Origin: UBA8389 sp942493385
GTDB taxonomy: Bacteria > Bacteroidota > Bacteroidia > Bacteroidales > UBA1402
Length of the DNA: 64,000 nt
Assembly: GCA_942493385.1 (NCBI GenBank)
Contig: OW818699.1
Location: 1,984,001-2,048,000 of the forward strand
Direction: 5' to 3'
Made by a program: the position numbers and the translations under genes. The number at the start of each line of letters is the position of its first letter. Positions within the stretch are counted from its first letter, which is position 1. The notes under the pieces are model-generated. The model was not told the DNA's origin and ran no database searches. It was given only the letters and a program-made list of their open reading frames with translations. This document shows, piece after piece, positions 52,957 to 61,902 of this stretch.

Positions 52957-54307
52957 GTTTCAGCAAACCTGCTTTGTCGGGTACGTTCGAAACGTTGCCA
53001 ACGTAAAGATTTTGACGAAACACCGTGTTGATGTCCTTACTCAGACTGATGTTTGCGCTGTCCGTCACATAGAAGGTGTTGCCGGTCAGTGTGGTGTTGG
53101 AAGGCCATTTTCCGCCCCAAGTATCCATTTTCACCAGATTGAGGTCCGATCCAGCAGGTTTTTTGGGAACTACGAAAACATTGTCGGAAATGATCGTGTT
53201 AGTCACCGGCCCGGTGATGAGCATCGCAGGTGAGACACCTTTGTGCTGTCCGCTCAGGCGGAAACCATCGTTCACGCTCAGGTTGTGTCGTACCACCGAA
53301 CTGTCATTGCCGATGCTCCAGGGCATTCGCTGATCAGAAGGCGAACAAACCAAAAGGAAGCCTCCCTCGTTGTCGTGGCTGTAATTGTACTGAATCACAG
53401 TCCCTACGCAATTGTAGTCACAGTCAAAGCCCTGTGCGTCCCAGGGGGCCTTGTGGTCGGACACTTCGTTGTACTGAATCAGGGTATGGTCAGAGCTCCA
53501 AGGCCAGATGCCTGCGGCCGCTTCGCCATCGGGCAACAGGCGGGTGCAGTTTCGCATGAGGTTGTATTCAATCAGGGCTCCTTCACAACCGATGGGAACG
53601 ATGCCGTCACCAGGCACTTCTTCCAGCAGGCATTTGCGAACCACCACTCCGGTGTTTGGAAACCATTTGTCACGCGCCCAATAATCGCAATTGAAAATGA
53701 TGCCGTTGCGTTCGGTGCGGACGATGTGACAGTTCTCAACCAACAATCCGTCGAAACACGATTTCGTCACCTTGCCGCCATTGCGGATTTCAATGCCCAT
53801 GCCACCCCCTTTGTTCTTGACCAAACTGCCGTTCACGTCGTGGATGTAAAGGTCTGAAACCTTGATCTGATGTAGGATTCCAGCATCAAGTGCCTGAATG
53901 AGCAGCCCGGTTTGTTTCGGAATGCGTTCAGCTGCCGTGTTGGTGAGTTCCAAATCGGAAACTTGTATGTATTCCTGATTTTTCAATACCAAAGCCGCTT
54001 GAAACAGGCCGTTGGCATCGATGCGGGGTTTCACCGTCCCTTCGTAACTCGTAATGACGACAGGTGCTGTGGCTGAACCCGATCCAACCGTTGCCAATTG
54101 TCCCGAATAAACCGTTCCGCTTTTTAAAAACAACGTGTCGCCCGGTTTCAGTTCCGTGGCATTCACCTTGAGCAATGACTGCCAAGGCTTTTTAATCGAA
54201 GTTCCTTTGTTCTTATCGTTACCGGTCGCAGCATCCAAATAATAATTGGTTGCCATCATCGGACCCGCTGCCAACAACAGCAATAACGTGATTTTCAGTG
54301 TTTTCAT
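52946..54307 (-). CDS. Secreted right-handed parallel beta-helix protein
   Basis: 453 residues from MKTLKITLLLLLAAG with a signal peptide (ending MMA). After NYYLDAATGNDKNKGTS...PWQSLLKV (a DUF1565-like start of beta-helix glycan proteins) come repeated rungs with N/G turns: GNIV-type rungs such as GLLVENCHIVRTERNGIIF, NTGVVVRKCLLEEVPGDGI, GALIEYNLMRNC and TVIQYNYSHDNEGGF. The fold is shared by pectate-lyase, polygalacturonase-type and mannuronan epimerase proteins; I see no convincing family-specific catalytic set. Possible uronate-polysaccharide lyase or binding protein. It overlaps the convergent SGNH esterase by 11 bp and has a structured palindromic leader upstream. Confidence 0.75.
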   Translation of the reverse strand: MKTLKITLLLLLAAGPMMATNYYLDAATGNDKNKGTSIKKPWQSLLKVNATELKPGDTLFLKSGTVYSGQLATVGSGSATAPVVITSYEGTVKPRIDANGLFQAALVLKNQEYIQVSDLELTNTAAERIPKQTGLLIQALDAGILHQIKVSDLYIHDVNGSLVKNKGGGMGIEIRNGGKVTKSCFDGLLVENCHIVRTERNGIIFNCDYWARDKWFPNTGVVVRKCLLEEVPGDGIVPIGCEGALIEYNLMRNCTRLLPDGEAAAGIWPWSSDHTLIQYNEVSDHKAPWDAQGFDCDYNCVGTVIQYNYSHDNEGGFLLVCSPSDQRMPWSIGNDSSVVRHNLSVNDGFRLSGQHKGVSPAMLITGPVTNTIISDNVFVVPKKPAGSDLNLVKMDTWGGKWPSNTTLTGNTFYVTDSANISLSKDINTVFRQNLYVGNVSNVPDKAGLLKPTF

Positions 54308-54325
54308 AAGGGCAGAACGTGATGA

Positions 54326-54450
54326 GAGATGTTTTAAATGGGCGCCAAGGTCAAGGCGCTGATTATGAGACACCCCGGAGCGTACTTAAGGTACGTGAGG
54401 AGTGGTGAGTAAACAGCAACGCAGAGATTGGTGGTCATTTAAGACATCTC
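54326..54450. repeat. Structured palindromic intergenic element
   Basis: A 15-bp outer inverted repeat (54326-54340 / 54436-54450, one mismatch that is a G-U pair) encloses GC-rich smaller hairpins: GCGCC/GGCGC (54342-54359) and CGTAC/GTACG (54381-54395). The whole gap between pgm and the beta-helix gene is filled; the outer arm overlaps the pgm stop codon. It may be an RNA structure in the leader of the beta-helix gene, a processing site, or a mobile palindromic repeat. Confidence 0.7.
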
Positions 54451-56191
54451 AAAGACCTAGGGAGCTTAGAACTGCCTTGACCTTGATCTCCGAAGCAGCA
54501 ACAGCCTTATCATATTCGGAACGCGAAGCCATTTCGCCCCGCACCTCAATGTAGAACTTGATCTTGGGCTCCGTGCCCGAAGGCCGGATGGAAACCTTGC
54601 TGCCATCTTCCGAAAAATACTGCAATACGTTGGAAGTGGCTGGCATGTCAAGCTTGTAAGTCTTGCCAGAAATCGGTTCCAATGCAACCAGCTTTTCGAA
54701 ATCCTTGATAAGAACCACCGGTGAACCAGCGATTTCCTTGGGAGGGTTGGCTCCGAAAGCTACCATCATCTGCTGAATTTCGTCCGCACCCGATTTGCCT
54801 TTTTTCACGACGGAAACGCCTTTCTCGCGTGAGAAACCGTATTCCACATAAATGTCGAGCAGGAGTTGGTAGAGCGATTTGCCCTGATCCTTGGCCCAAG
54901 CGGCGATTTCAGCCATCAAAGCGCAAGAGGAAACGGCATCCTTGTCACGAACAAAGGTTTCGGGCAGGAAGCCATAGCTTTCCTCACCACCACCGATGTA
55001 TTGCTTTTTGCCTTCCAATTCACGCATCACGGCGGCAATCCATTTGAAGCCAGTGAAACAGTCGTAACATTCCACCCCGTTTCTGTCGGCGATGGCTTTG
55101 ATGAGTTCAGTCGTCACAATGGTTTTGACAACGTATTCGTTGCCTTTGATCATACCCTTTTCTTTCCAGCGGGTTATCAAGTAATAGATAAAGATGAGCG
55201 CTGTCTGGTTGCCGTTCACCAAAATCCATTCGCCTGCGTCGTTCTTGACGGCCATGCCCATGCGGTCCGCATCCGGGTCTGAAGCCATCACGATGTCGGC
55301 GTCGGTTTCCTTCGCTTTGTCAATGGCCATCAACAGGGCGGCCGGTTCTTCAGGATTCGGAGACACCACCGTTGGGAAGTCACCGCTCACCACATTTTGT
55401 TCAGGCACCGGTATCAGGTTGGTGAAACCGAAAGCGCGAAGGCAAGCAGGAATGATGGTTACACCGGTTCCGTGAATGGGCGTGTAGACAATTTTTAGGT
55501 CGTTGTGTCTGGCAATGGCTTCGGGAGAAAGCGAGATTTCCGTAATAGCCTGGATGAAGGCTTCGTCAATTTCCTTACCGATGATTTCAATAAGAGCCTT
55601 GTTGCCATTGAATTTGATGTCGGTGGGTTTCACCAGGTTCACTTCGTCAATGATGTTGACGTCGTGAGGGTCAATGATTTGTGAGCCATCGTCCCAATAA
55701 GCCTTGTAACCGTTGTATTCCTTGGGGTTGTGCGAGGCCGTCAGGATGATGCCGCTCTGGCAACCCAGGCGACGAATGGCAAACGACATTTCAGGAGTGG
55801 GACGAAGGTCTTCGAACAAATACACCTTGATGCCGTTGGCAGAAAAGATGTCGGCTGAAATCTCGGCAAACTTACGGCTGTTGTTTCGGCAGTCATAACC
55901 AATGGCGGCCGAAATCTGTGGAAGGTCGGCGAAGCATTTGTTCAGGTAATTGCTAAGCCCTTGTGTGGCAGCACCTACCGTGTAAATGTTCATCCGATTG
56001 GTGCCAGCACCCATGATGCCACGTAGTCCACCGGTACCGAATTCCAAGTCACGGTAGAAGCATTCGATCAGTTCGGTTTTGTCTTCGTTGTCCAACATTG
56101 CCTGAACAGCAGCACGGGTTTCAGCATCGAAAGAAGGGGCGAGCCATTCCTGCGCACGGGCAGTGACGGTCAATATGAGTTGTTCATCCAT
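54449..56191 (-). CDS. Phosphoglucomutase / phosphomannomutase (alpha-D-phosphohexomutase)
   Basis: 580 residues, full length. The phospho-serine loop is TASHNPKEYNGYKAYW (catalytic Ser in SHN), the metal loop DPDADRMGMAV, the sugar-binding loop GGEESYGFLPE and the phosphate loop RPSGTEPKIKFY. It interconverts hexose-1- and hexose-6-phosphates, linking glycolysis with nucleotide-sugar synthesis for LPS, capsule and glycans. The long form with EVRAPMN-type C-terminus is common in Bacteroidota and is not assigned to glucose or mannose here. Cytoplasmic. It lies 18 bp after the C69 dipeptidase gene in a same-strand run. Confidence 0.95.
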   Translation of the reverse strand: MDEQLILTVTARAQEWLAPSFDAETRAAVQAMLDNEDKTELIECFYRDLEFGTGGLRGIMGAGTNRMNIYTVGAATQGLSNYLNKCFADLPQISAAIGYDCRNNSRKFAEISADIFSANGIKVYLFEDLRPTPEMSFAIRRLGCQSGIILTASHNPKEYNGYKAYWDDGSQIIDPHDVNIIDEVNLVKPTDIKFNGNKALIEIIGKEIDEAFIQAITEISLSPEAIARHNDLKIVYTPIHGTGVTIIPACLRAFGFTNLIPVPEQNVVSGDFPTVVSPNPEEPAALLMAIDKAKETDADIVMASDPDADRMGMAVKNDAGEWILVNGNQTALIFIYYLITRWKEKGMIKGNEYVVKTIVTTELIKAIADRNGVECYDCFTGFKWIAAVMRELEGKKQYIGGGEESYGFLPETFVRDKDAVSSCALMAEIAAWAKDQGKSLYQLLLDIYVEYGFSREKGVSVVKKGKSGADEIQQMMVAFGANPPKEIAGSPVVLIKDFEKLVALEPISGKTYKLDMPATSNVLQYFSEDGSKVSIRPSGTEPKIKFYIEVRGEMASRSEYDKAVAASEIKVKAVLSSLGL

Positions 56192-56209
56192 CGTTAATAA
56201 TTATTGGTA

Positions 56210-57865
56210 TTAATTTTGGTCGTAAATGGTTTTTGTTTCGCGGAATTTATCACCTGTTTCCTTGATGATGTTCCGATAGTATTTTTCGTCGTATCCCGGG
56301 AAATTGGGGCTTTCCGGATGTCCATACACATTGCGTTGGAACGCATTGTTCTTTTCCTTTTTGACGTTTCCGTCCATGTATTTGACCATCAAGTATTCAC
56401 CCAGTTTTTTCCAGCGTTCGGTGCTTTGTTGAGCCATGGTGTTGGAATAGTCGGTGATGACGGCCAACGCTCCAGCCGTATCTTTGGCATACAAGGCCGA
56501 AGCCTTCAAGTCAATCTGCAGCACTTCCCTGTTGAATTTGTTTTCCAAACTGTCCTGAACAGGTCGGATGTCCTTGATCATGAAATCATACTTCGTGTAA
56601 CCCTGATTGGATACCCAATTGTAGATCCAAAAGGCAGAAGTCCAGGAGAAATTGATCATGTCGCCGTTGCCGACGCGGAAACATTCGGGTACTTTGTTGC
56701 TGCCGCAGTAAATGGGCACATAGACGCTGGTATTGGTATCGTCCACTCCAAACCAAAGGATACCTCCGATTGGATTCGGCAGCCAGTCCCGCATCTGTGC
56801 AACAAAACTGAAGCCAGTCTGTTGAGTGGCAACGGCCCGTTCGTTGATGTAGGTGAGAGAATCGATGACCCATTCCATCGGGCGCCAGCGATAGGGCGAA
56901 TGGAAGGGCCCTGAACCGATGTCCTTGGTCAAATCGAACGGTGTGCCTTCGAAGTGATCCCGCATCGCGTTCTTAAGCATTTGAGCGGAAATCTTGCGTT
57001 CCGGTTTGATGTACAGCGGAATGGGATTGTGTATCTTTCCCTGAAGATAGGGCAGGTAGTTGTCCATATTGCTCTTGAACTTCCGGAAAAAACTCCAAAC
57101 ACGGGCGTCACAAGCACGCAAGGCGCTAAAAGTCAGTGGTGCGTAGGTGTCGGCAAAACTGAAATCCTTGTTGGTGCCGTTGTAATACCCTTGCTGGCGG
57201 GCAAATGAAATCACGTCCGGTGAATAAATGCAATTTTCGGGATCGTCCAGTGGAAATTGACGAATCCGAGCCTGGTTGGCATGTGCAGAAATGCAATCGT
57301 CCGGAATGCGTACGGCTACCCATACAGCGCCTTTGTAGTCTGGGCCTTTTCCGATCATTTCAAATACCCAGGCTTCGTTCGGGTCTGCAACCGTAAACGA
57401 TTCGCCCTCGCTGTAATACCCGTAGCGTTCCACCAATTCCGTCATCAGACGAATGGCCCCGCGTGCGGTTTTGGAACGCTGCAGCGCAATATAGATGAGG
57501 CTTCCGTAATCAATTCTGGCAGTGGTGTCCACCAATTCCTCCCGTCCGCCAAACGTGGTTTCCCCGATGGTGACCTGATATTCGTTCATGTTGCCGTTTA
57601 CCTGATAGGTGTGACGAGCTTGCGGAATACGTCCCAGTGGTTTACCGGTATCCCATTCGTAGATTTCCAACATGCTGCCTTCTGGCCAGTCGGTGGCAGG
57701 CCAATGGTATAATTCGCCGTAAAGAATGTGAGAGTCTGCGGAGTAGGTGACCAACACGGAACCATCGACAGACGCTTTACGTCCGACAATGAAATTGGTG
57801 CAGCCTTGTCCTGCCTGAATCAGACAAAAAGCAAAAAGTGCAGTTAGTACGAAGTATTTTTTCAC
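56210..57865 (-). CDS. Secreted C69-family dipeptidase (PepD-like)
   Basis: The start is taken at GTG giving VKKYFVLTALFAF; another GTG 13 codons upstream overlaps the M23 stop codon. The signal peptide is followed at position 22 by the catalytic N-terminal nucleophile Cys (GQGCTNFIVGRKASVDGSVL), as in the C69 Ntn-hydrolase family. Further family segments: TYSADSHILYGELYHWPATDW, VNGNMNEYQVTIGETTFGG and DVISFARQQGYYNGTNKDFSFADTY. It cleaves dipeptides, probably in the periplasm. The about 551-residue length is the normal size for the Bacteroidota enzymes. Located in a run with an M23 endopeptidase upstream, so both may act in peptide or cell-wall turnover. Confidence 0.88.
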   Translation of the reverse strand: MKKYFVLTALFAFCLIQAGQGCTNFIVGRKASVDGSVLVTYSADSHILYGELYHWPATDWPEGSMLEIYEWDTGKPLGRIPQARHTYQVNGNMNEYQVTIGETTFGGREELVDTTARIDYGSLIYIALQRSKTARGAIRLMTELVERYGYYSEGESFTVADPNEAWVFEMIGKGPDYKGAVWVAVRIPDDCISAHANQARIRQFPLDDPENCIYSPDVISFARQQGYYNGTNKDFSFADTYAPLTFSALRACDARVWSFFRKFKSNMDNYLPYLQGKIHNPIPLYIKPERKISAQMLKNAMRDHFEGTPFDLTKDIGSGPFHSPYRWRPMEWVIDSLTYINERAVATQQTGFSFVAQMRDWLPNPIGGILWFGVDDTNTSVYVPIYCGSNKVPECFRVGNGDMINFSWTSAFWIYNWVSNQGYTKYDFMIKDIRPVQDSLENKFNREVLQIDLKASALYAKDTAGALAVITDYSNTMAQQSTERWKKLGEYLMVKYMDGNVKKEKNNAFQRNVYGHPESPNFPGYDEKYYRNIIKETGDKFRETKTIYDQN

Positions 57866-57900
57866 GTGTGAGCTAATTCGTTGATTTTCAATTGTAACAA

Positions 57901-59661
57901 TCACCAGGAAAACGATGATGAAAAATGGTTTTCATTTCCGCAAGCATCTTTAACTGACAATCTGAGTTCGTGTTCACGGTTGGGAACCACCCGATTCGAA
58001 TCCAGAACATAGCTCAGCCAGCCGGATTTTCCATCCAATGCAAACAGTGCCCATTTTCCGTCAATGCTTCCACGCCAGGATTTTATCCCCGTGGCGTTGT
58101 CCGCAATTCGGATGCGAATTACGTCATTTTTTGCGATTCTTTCAAGATTTGGCACACTTATTTTAGGCAGAATGGTGTCCGACAGTACTTTGTATGTTCC
58201 GAAATCCTTGAGGTCGGCTTCCATCCATCCGTTAACGTAGTTGCTTGATACGTAGCTGGTCAGTCCGTTTTCAGCAACTTTGGCCAGGTAATAATGTCGT
58301 TTGTCTGCCAGTATGTCCTTATGTATGCGAAATCGAGCTTGAATGGTTTGCTGCAACGGAGTGTACGCGTTGTGTATTTTAAAAACGTCCGAGTAGCCTG
58401 TGTCCGGAAGTTGCTTGTATTGGAAATCCAGGGTCCGGTAAAGGGTTCCGGCTGGGATATCCAATCTAAAATCATTGTTGCTTATGTAGTTGGGTACCCA
58501 GAAAATTAGCTTTTTGCCCGTAAATACTTTTTGTGGAATCAACCGTTTCTGACCCTGCACCGAGAAGCTGAAGGTGGTCGAATTTCCGGCCCTGTCCATC
58601 AATTCATAGCGAAATGAGTATTTTTTTTGCTCGTTTATTTGGATGAATCCCCAGTCCTTCAGCGTCGGATAAACATTCAGCCGATTACCGGGATCCACAA
58701 AAGATTTCATGATCCAGGTGCGGTTGCGTTGAACGGTTTCATAATCAATCAGCGAGTTCGCATAACGGGTCTGATCAAAGTTGAATCTGGAAAGGTCTTG
58801 CTGAAATATCAGTTCATTGTCCAGAAAAAGACGAATACTGCAGACTCCGTATGGATTGGCGTTTTCTTCCATGTAATCATACGCATTCAAGCCAAGTCCG
58901 ATTTTTCCCCAAGCGGTAGGGAGTGCACCAGTTGTCCATTCGCCCTTTTTGTTTTTGAATACCGAAACGATTGATTTCGAATTGCCTGAACCGAGCGCTC
59001 CTTCGCCATCGATGGCATATAGGACCAGTTTGTAGGGTTTGGGCGGCAGATTGTCCTTTACTCGATTGCAATACCAAAGCAAGGGATCCAGCGTTTCTTC
59101 CGTGCGGGTATCCCGTATTTCAAAATGCAGGTGCGGTGCTGCAGAAAGTCCTGAATTTCCACTGTAAGCAATCAGTTGGCCTTTGATGACGGGTATTCTT
59201 CTGACTGCCAGCAAGGTGTCAAGTTCAAAGCTTTCCCGCTTGTATTGCATGTTTGAGGCGATGGAAGCGATGGGCTTCGCGTAGCCTTGCAGGTGTCCGT
59301 AAACCGTCGTAAACCCGTTGTCATGACCCAGATAGAGTGCATAGCCGAAACCGAAACTGCTGATTCGGATGCGCGAGACCCAACCGTCCGCAGGTGCATA
59401 AATGGGTATGCCTACCCGCTTTTGTGTCTTGAAATCCACTCCTGAATGCAGGTGGTTTACCCTTAGCTCGGCAAATCCCCCGGCCAAGTCTGGTTTGATC
59501 CGCATGGGCAAATCAAAGGCGTCCGGCGCGAGGCGATTGGATTCCAGATAGGATGTAGGGGTTTTCTGACGAACAAAAGATTGGGAGACCGAACTTTGTC
59601 CAATCAGTAAAAGTCCGGCCAGTAGGACGGTATGTACGAAACGTGGAGTAGGAGAAAACAT
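57901..59661 (-). CDS. M23 metallopeptidase-domain protein
   Basis: The start at MFSPTPRFVHTV is supported by a signal peptide (ending SVSQS); a long upstream in-frame extension overlaps panD and lacks any signal and is rejected. The 586-residue protein has the M23/lysostaphin zinc site near the N-terminus: HLHSGVDFKTQKRVGIPI, APADGWVSRI, GHDNGFTTVYGHL and PHLHFEIRD. M23 enzymes cut peptidoglycan cross-links. The remainder is beta-rich (Ig-like) and of unknown role. The stop codon abuts the dipeptidase start. Periplasmic or outer-membrane location. It may help cell wall remodelling. Confidence 0.85.
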   Translation of the reverse strand: MFSPTPRFVHTVLLAGLLLIGQSSVSQSFVRQKTPTSYLESNRLAPDAFDLPMRIKPDLAGGFAELRVNHLHSGVDFKTQKRVGIPIYAPADGWVSRIRISSFGFGYALYLGHDNGFTTVYGHLQGYAKPIASIASNMQYKRESFELDTLLAVRRIPVIKGQLIAYSGNSGLSAAPHLHFEIRDTRTEETLDPLLWYCNRVKDNLPPKPYKLVLYAIDGEGALGSGNSKSIVSVFKNKKGEWTTGALPTAWGKIGLGLNAYDYMEENANPYGVCSIRLFLDNELIFQQDLSRFNFDQTRYANSLIDYETVQRNRTWIMKSFVDPGNRLNVYPTLKDWGFIQINEQKKYSFRYELMDRAGNSTTFSFSVQGQKRLIPQKVFTGKKLIFWVPNYISNNDFRLDIPAGTLYRTLDFQYKQLPDTGYSDVFKIHNAYTPLQQTIQARFRIHKDILADKRHYYLAKVAENGLTSYVSSNYVNGWMEADLKDFGTYKVLSDTILPKISVPNLERIAKNDVIRIRIADNATGIKSWRGSIDGKWALFALDGKSGWLSYVLDSNRVVPNREHELRLSVKDACGNENHFSSSFSW

Positions 59662-59726
59662 AATTAGCGTAAAAATGGAAGACGCCCGCGCATTCGGAAA
59701 AGGGCCTCTCCGGTACGCTGGTGTGT

Positions 59727-60077
59727 TCAGACTATTTTGTTGGTTTTGGAATCTGGAAAAACGATGGCGGGTTGGAAGGTTTTGGCTTCCTCGGCATCCA
59801 TTTGGGCATATGCCATGATGATGACGATGTCGTCCGGTTGCACCAGTCTGGCTGCCGCGCCATTCAGGCAAATGGTGCCGGAACCTCGTTCGCCGCGTAT
59901 GACATAGGTGTCGAAACGCTCACCATTGTTGTTGTTGACGATGTAAACGCGTTCATTCGAAATAATGTTCGCTGCATCCATCAAGTCTTCATCAATGGTG
60001 ATGCTACCGATGTAATTCAGATTGGCTTCAGTCACCCGAACACGGTGGATTTTGGATTTGACTACTTCTATCAGCAT
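59727..60077 (-). CDS. panD: Aspartate 1-decarboxylase PanD
   Basis: 116 residues. The self-cleavage site is Gly24-Ser25 in LNYIGSITID, giving the pyruvoyl group on Ser25. Conserved ERVYIVNNNNGERFDTYVI and GTICLNGAAARL segments complete the family signature. It decarboxylates aspartate to beta-alanine for pantothenate (coenzyme A) synthesis. Its start overlaps the panC stop region by 7 bp, so the two are a transcriptional and translational unit. Normal length. Confidence 0.97.
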   Translation of the reverse strand: MLIEVVKSKIHRVRVTEANLNYIGSITIDEDLMDAANIISNERVYIVNNNNGERFDTYVIRGERGSGTICLNGAAARLVQPDDIVIIMAYAQMDAEEAKTFQPAIVFPDSKTNKIV

Positions 60078-60934
60078 GATTTTTTATATACTCTTTTATA
60101 TACAATGTTGTCAATCAGTCGTACAGGCCCGCAAAAAACAGCCACGCAACCTACAATAAAACTGGAATTTTCCCAGTTTTCAACGGCTTGAAGCGTATCT
60201 CCGTCAACGATTTCGAAATATTCCAGTCGAAATACCGGGTCATTTGCAAGCCCCTGAGTCACAAAGGAAATCGTATCCGTAATGCTTTTTACAGAAACAA
60301 AGGTAGTGCTTTTAGTCAAAAGTTCGGCAATTAACGGGGCTTTTTCACGCTCGTCCGACGAAAGTCTCCGATTGCGGCTGCTCATGGCCAATCCATCCTT
60401 TTCGCGGACAATGGGGCAGGGCACGATTTCAATCGGATACTGCAAGTCTTTGGTCATTTTCCGGATGATGGCCAGCTGTTGGAAATCCTTTTCACCGAAA
60501 TAGGCTCGATCGGGTTGCACGGCATCGAACAGTTTGCTGACAATTTGAGCTACGCCGTTAAAATGACCGGGGCGGAAACGACCTTCCATCACTGTCTCCA
60601 GGTCTCCAAAATCGAAAACTCGGGTGTCGGGCTCGGGATACATTTCTTCTGCAGAAGGCATGAATACGTACTTGCAACCGGCTCTGCGCAAGAGGTCGGC
60701 GTCATGTTCGGGTGTTCGGGGGTAGGTCAACAGGTCATTCTTGTCGTTGAACTGGGTGGGGTTTACAAAAACGCTCACCACGCAGACTGCGTTCTCCAGA
60801 ACGCAACGTTCCACCAAACGGATATGACCTTCGTGCAAGGCTCCCATGGTGGGAACCAATCCGATGGGTTGACCGAGTGTCTTGTACTCGTCCAAGTGTG
60901 CTTTGAGTTCAGAAATGGTATGGATAATTTTCAT
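60071..60934 (-). CDS. panC: Pantothenate synthetase PanC
   Basis: 287 residues. Signatures: LVPTMGALHEGHIRLV (ATP-binding HxGH), VFVNPTQFNDKNDL, YFGEKDFQQLAIIRKM and MSSRNRRLSSDE. The enzyme joins pantoate and beta-alanine using ATP. It overlaps panD by 7 bp. panB is not in the window. The short divergent gap to the GT5-like gene (145 bp) holds a strong TAnnTTTG element on the + side; on the panC side only a weak match is seen. Confidence 0.97.
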   Translation of the reverse strand: MKIIHTISELKAHLDEYKTLGQPIGLVPTMGALHEGHIRLVERCVLENAVCVVSVFVNPTQFNDKNDLLTYPRTPEHDADLLRRAGCKYVFMPSAEEMYPEPDTRVFDFGDLETVMEGRFRPGHFNGVAQIVSKLFDAVQPDRAYFGEKDFQQLAIIRKMTKDLQYPIEIVPCPIVREKDGLAMSSRNRRLSSDEREKAPLIAELLTKSTTFVSVKSITDTISFVTQGLANDPVFRLEYFEIVDGDTLQAVENWENSSFIVGCVAVFCGPVRLIDNIVYKRVYKKSC

Positions 60935-61043
60935 AAGATGCCTGCTTTAATTGCGAATCATAAGGGGTTGCAAAAAAACTAAATAAATGTCAAACCACGA
61001 AACAATCGGCAAATTACTTGCAGATATTCGTTTTTTTTTTTAG

Positions 61044-61051
61044 TATCTTTG
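61044..61051 (+). promoter_or_regulatory. -7 element (TATCTTTG) of the GT5-like / DUF4270 genes
   Basis: It matches TAnnTTTG, 28 bp before the ATG. A TTG at 61018-61020 lies 23 bp upstream, slightly long for a -33 element. Confidence 0.5.
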
Positions 61052-61079
61052 TACTCAATTTTCACGAGAATAGCCAATT

Positions 61080-61892
61080 ATGAAACCCACCAAGGTTCTC
61101 TTTATCAGTCAAGAAATTTTTCCTTATCTGCCAGAGTCAGAAATTGCCACTATTTGTCGTGATCTTCCACAAGGTATTCAGGAAAAAGGCAAGGAAATCC
61201 GCACCTTCATGCCGCGTTACGGGAATATTAATGAGCGCAGGAATCAATTGCATGAGGTTATCAGGCTTTCGGGCATGAATATGATCATCGACGATAACGA
61301 TTATCCGCTCATCATCAAGGTCGCTTCCATCCAATCCGCCCGCATGCAGATCTATTTCATCGACAACGATGATTTTTTTCAACGCAAGAATACGATAGCC
61401 GACGACCATGGCGTTGAATTTGAAGACAACGACGATCGAAGTATCTTTTTTGTACGTGGCGTCATTGAAACAGTTCGGAAGCTGAGATGGGTTCCAGATG
61501 TGGTTCATTGCCACGGTTGGATTACCTCACTGGCGCCGCTCTATATAAAACGTGCGTTTGCCGATGATCCTTGCTTTAGAGATTCAAAAGTCGTTTTTTC
61601 GTCCTACGATAATGGTTTCAAACGTCCTTTCCGCTCCTATTTTGCCAAAAAACTGATGTTGGATGGTATTCAGGAATCCGATCTGACCGATTTGGATGGT
61701 GATATCGACCATGCTTCACTCAGTAAACTGGCGTTCCGTTATTCGGACGGCATCATCCAAGGCAGTCCTGAAATGGATCCGGATGTACTTGCAGCGGCTG
61801 AAGCTTCCGGAAAACCATTTCTGAGCTATCAATCTCCGGAAACGTACATTGAGGCTTTTGACGATTTTTACAACCAGATTCTGGAACAATGA
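61080..61892 (+). CDS. Stand-alone GT5 catalytic-domain-like protein (glycogen/starch synthase-like)
   Basis: 270 residues, about the N-terminal half of a GT-B glycogen synthase. Seen: KVLFISQEIFPYLPESEIATICRDLP at the start (in place of the classic KTGGL loop), RTFMPRYGNINERRNQLHEVIR, VPDVVHCHGWITSLAPLY, and IQGSPEMDPDVLAAAE at the end. It ends where the second Rossmann domain would begin, so it cannot be a complete two-domain glycosyltransferase. As I recall, Bacteroides genomes carry a similar short gene beside panC, so this is likely a conserved lineage protein, not a truncation. Function unproven; it may bind ADP-sugar or glucan. Confidence 0.75.
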   Translation: MKPTKVLFISQEIFPYLPESEIATICRDLPQGIQEKGKEIRTFMPRYGNINERRNQLHEVIRLSGMNMIIDDNDYPLIIKVASIQSARMQIYFIDNDDFFQRKNTIADDHGVEFEDNDDRSIFFVRGVIETVRKLRWVPDVVHCHGWITSLAPLYIKRAFADDPCFRDSKVVFSSYDNGFKRPFRSYFAKKLMLDGIQESDLTDLDGDIDHASLSKLAFRYSDGIIQGSPEMDPDVLAAAEASGKPFLSYQSPETYIEAFDDFYNQILEQ

Positions 61893-61902
61893 TTTTGCTT
61901 TA

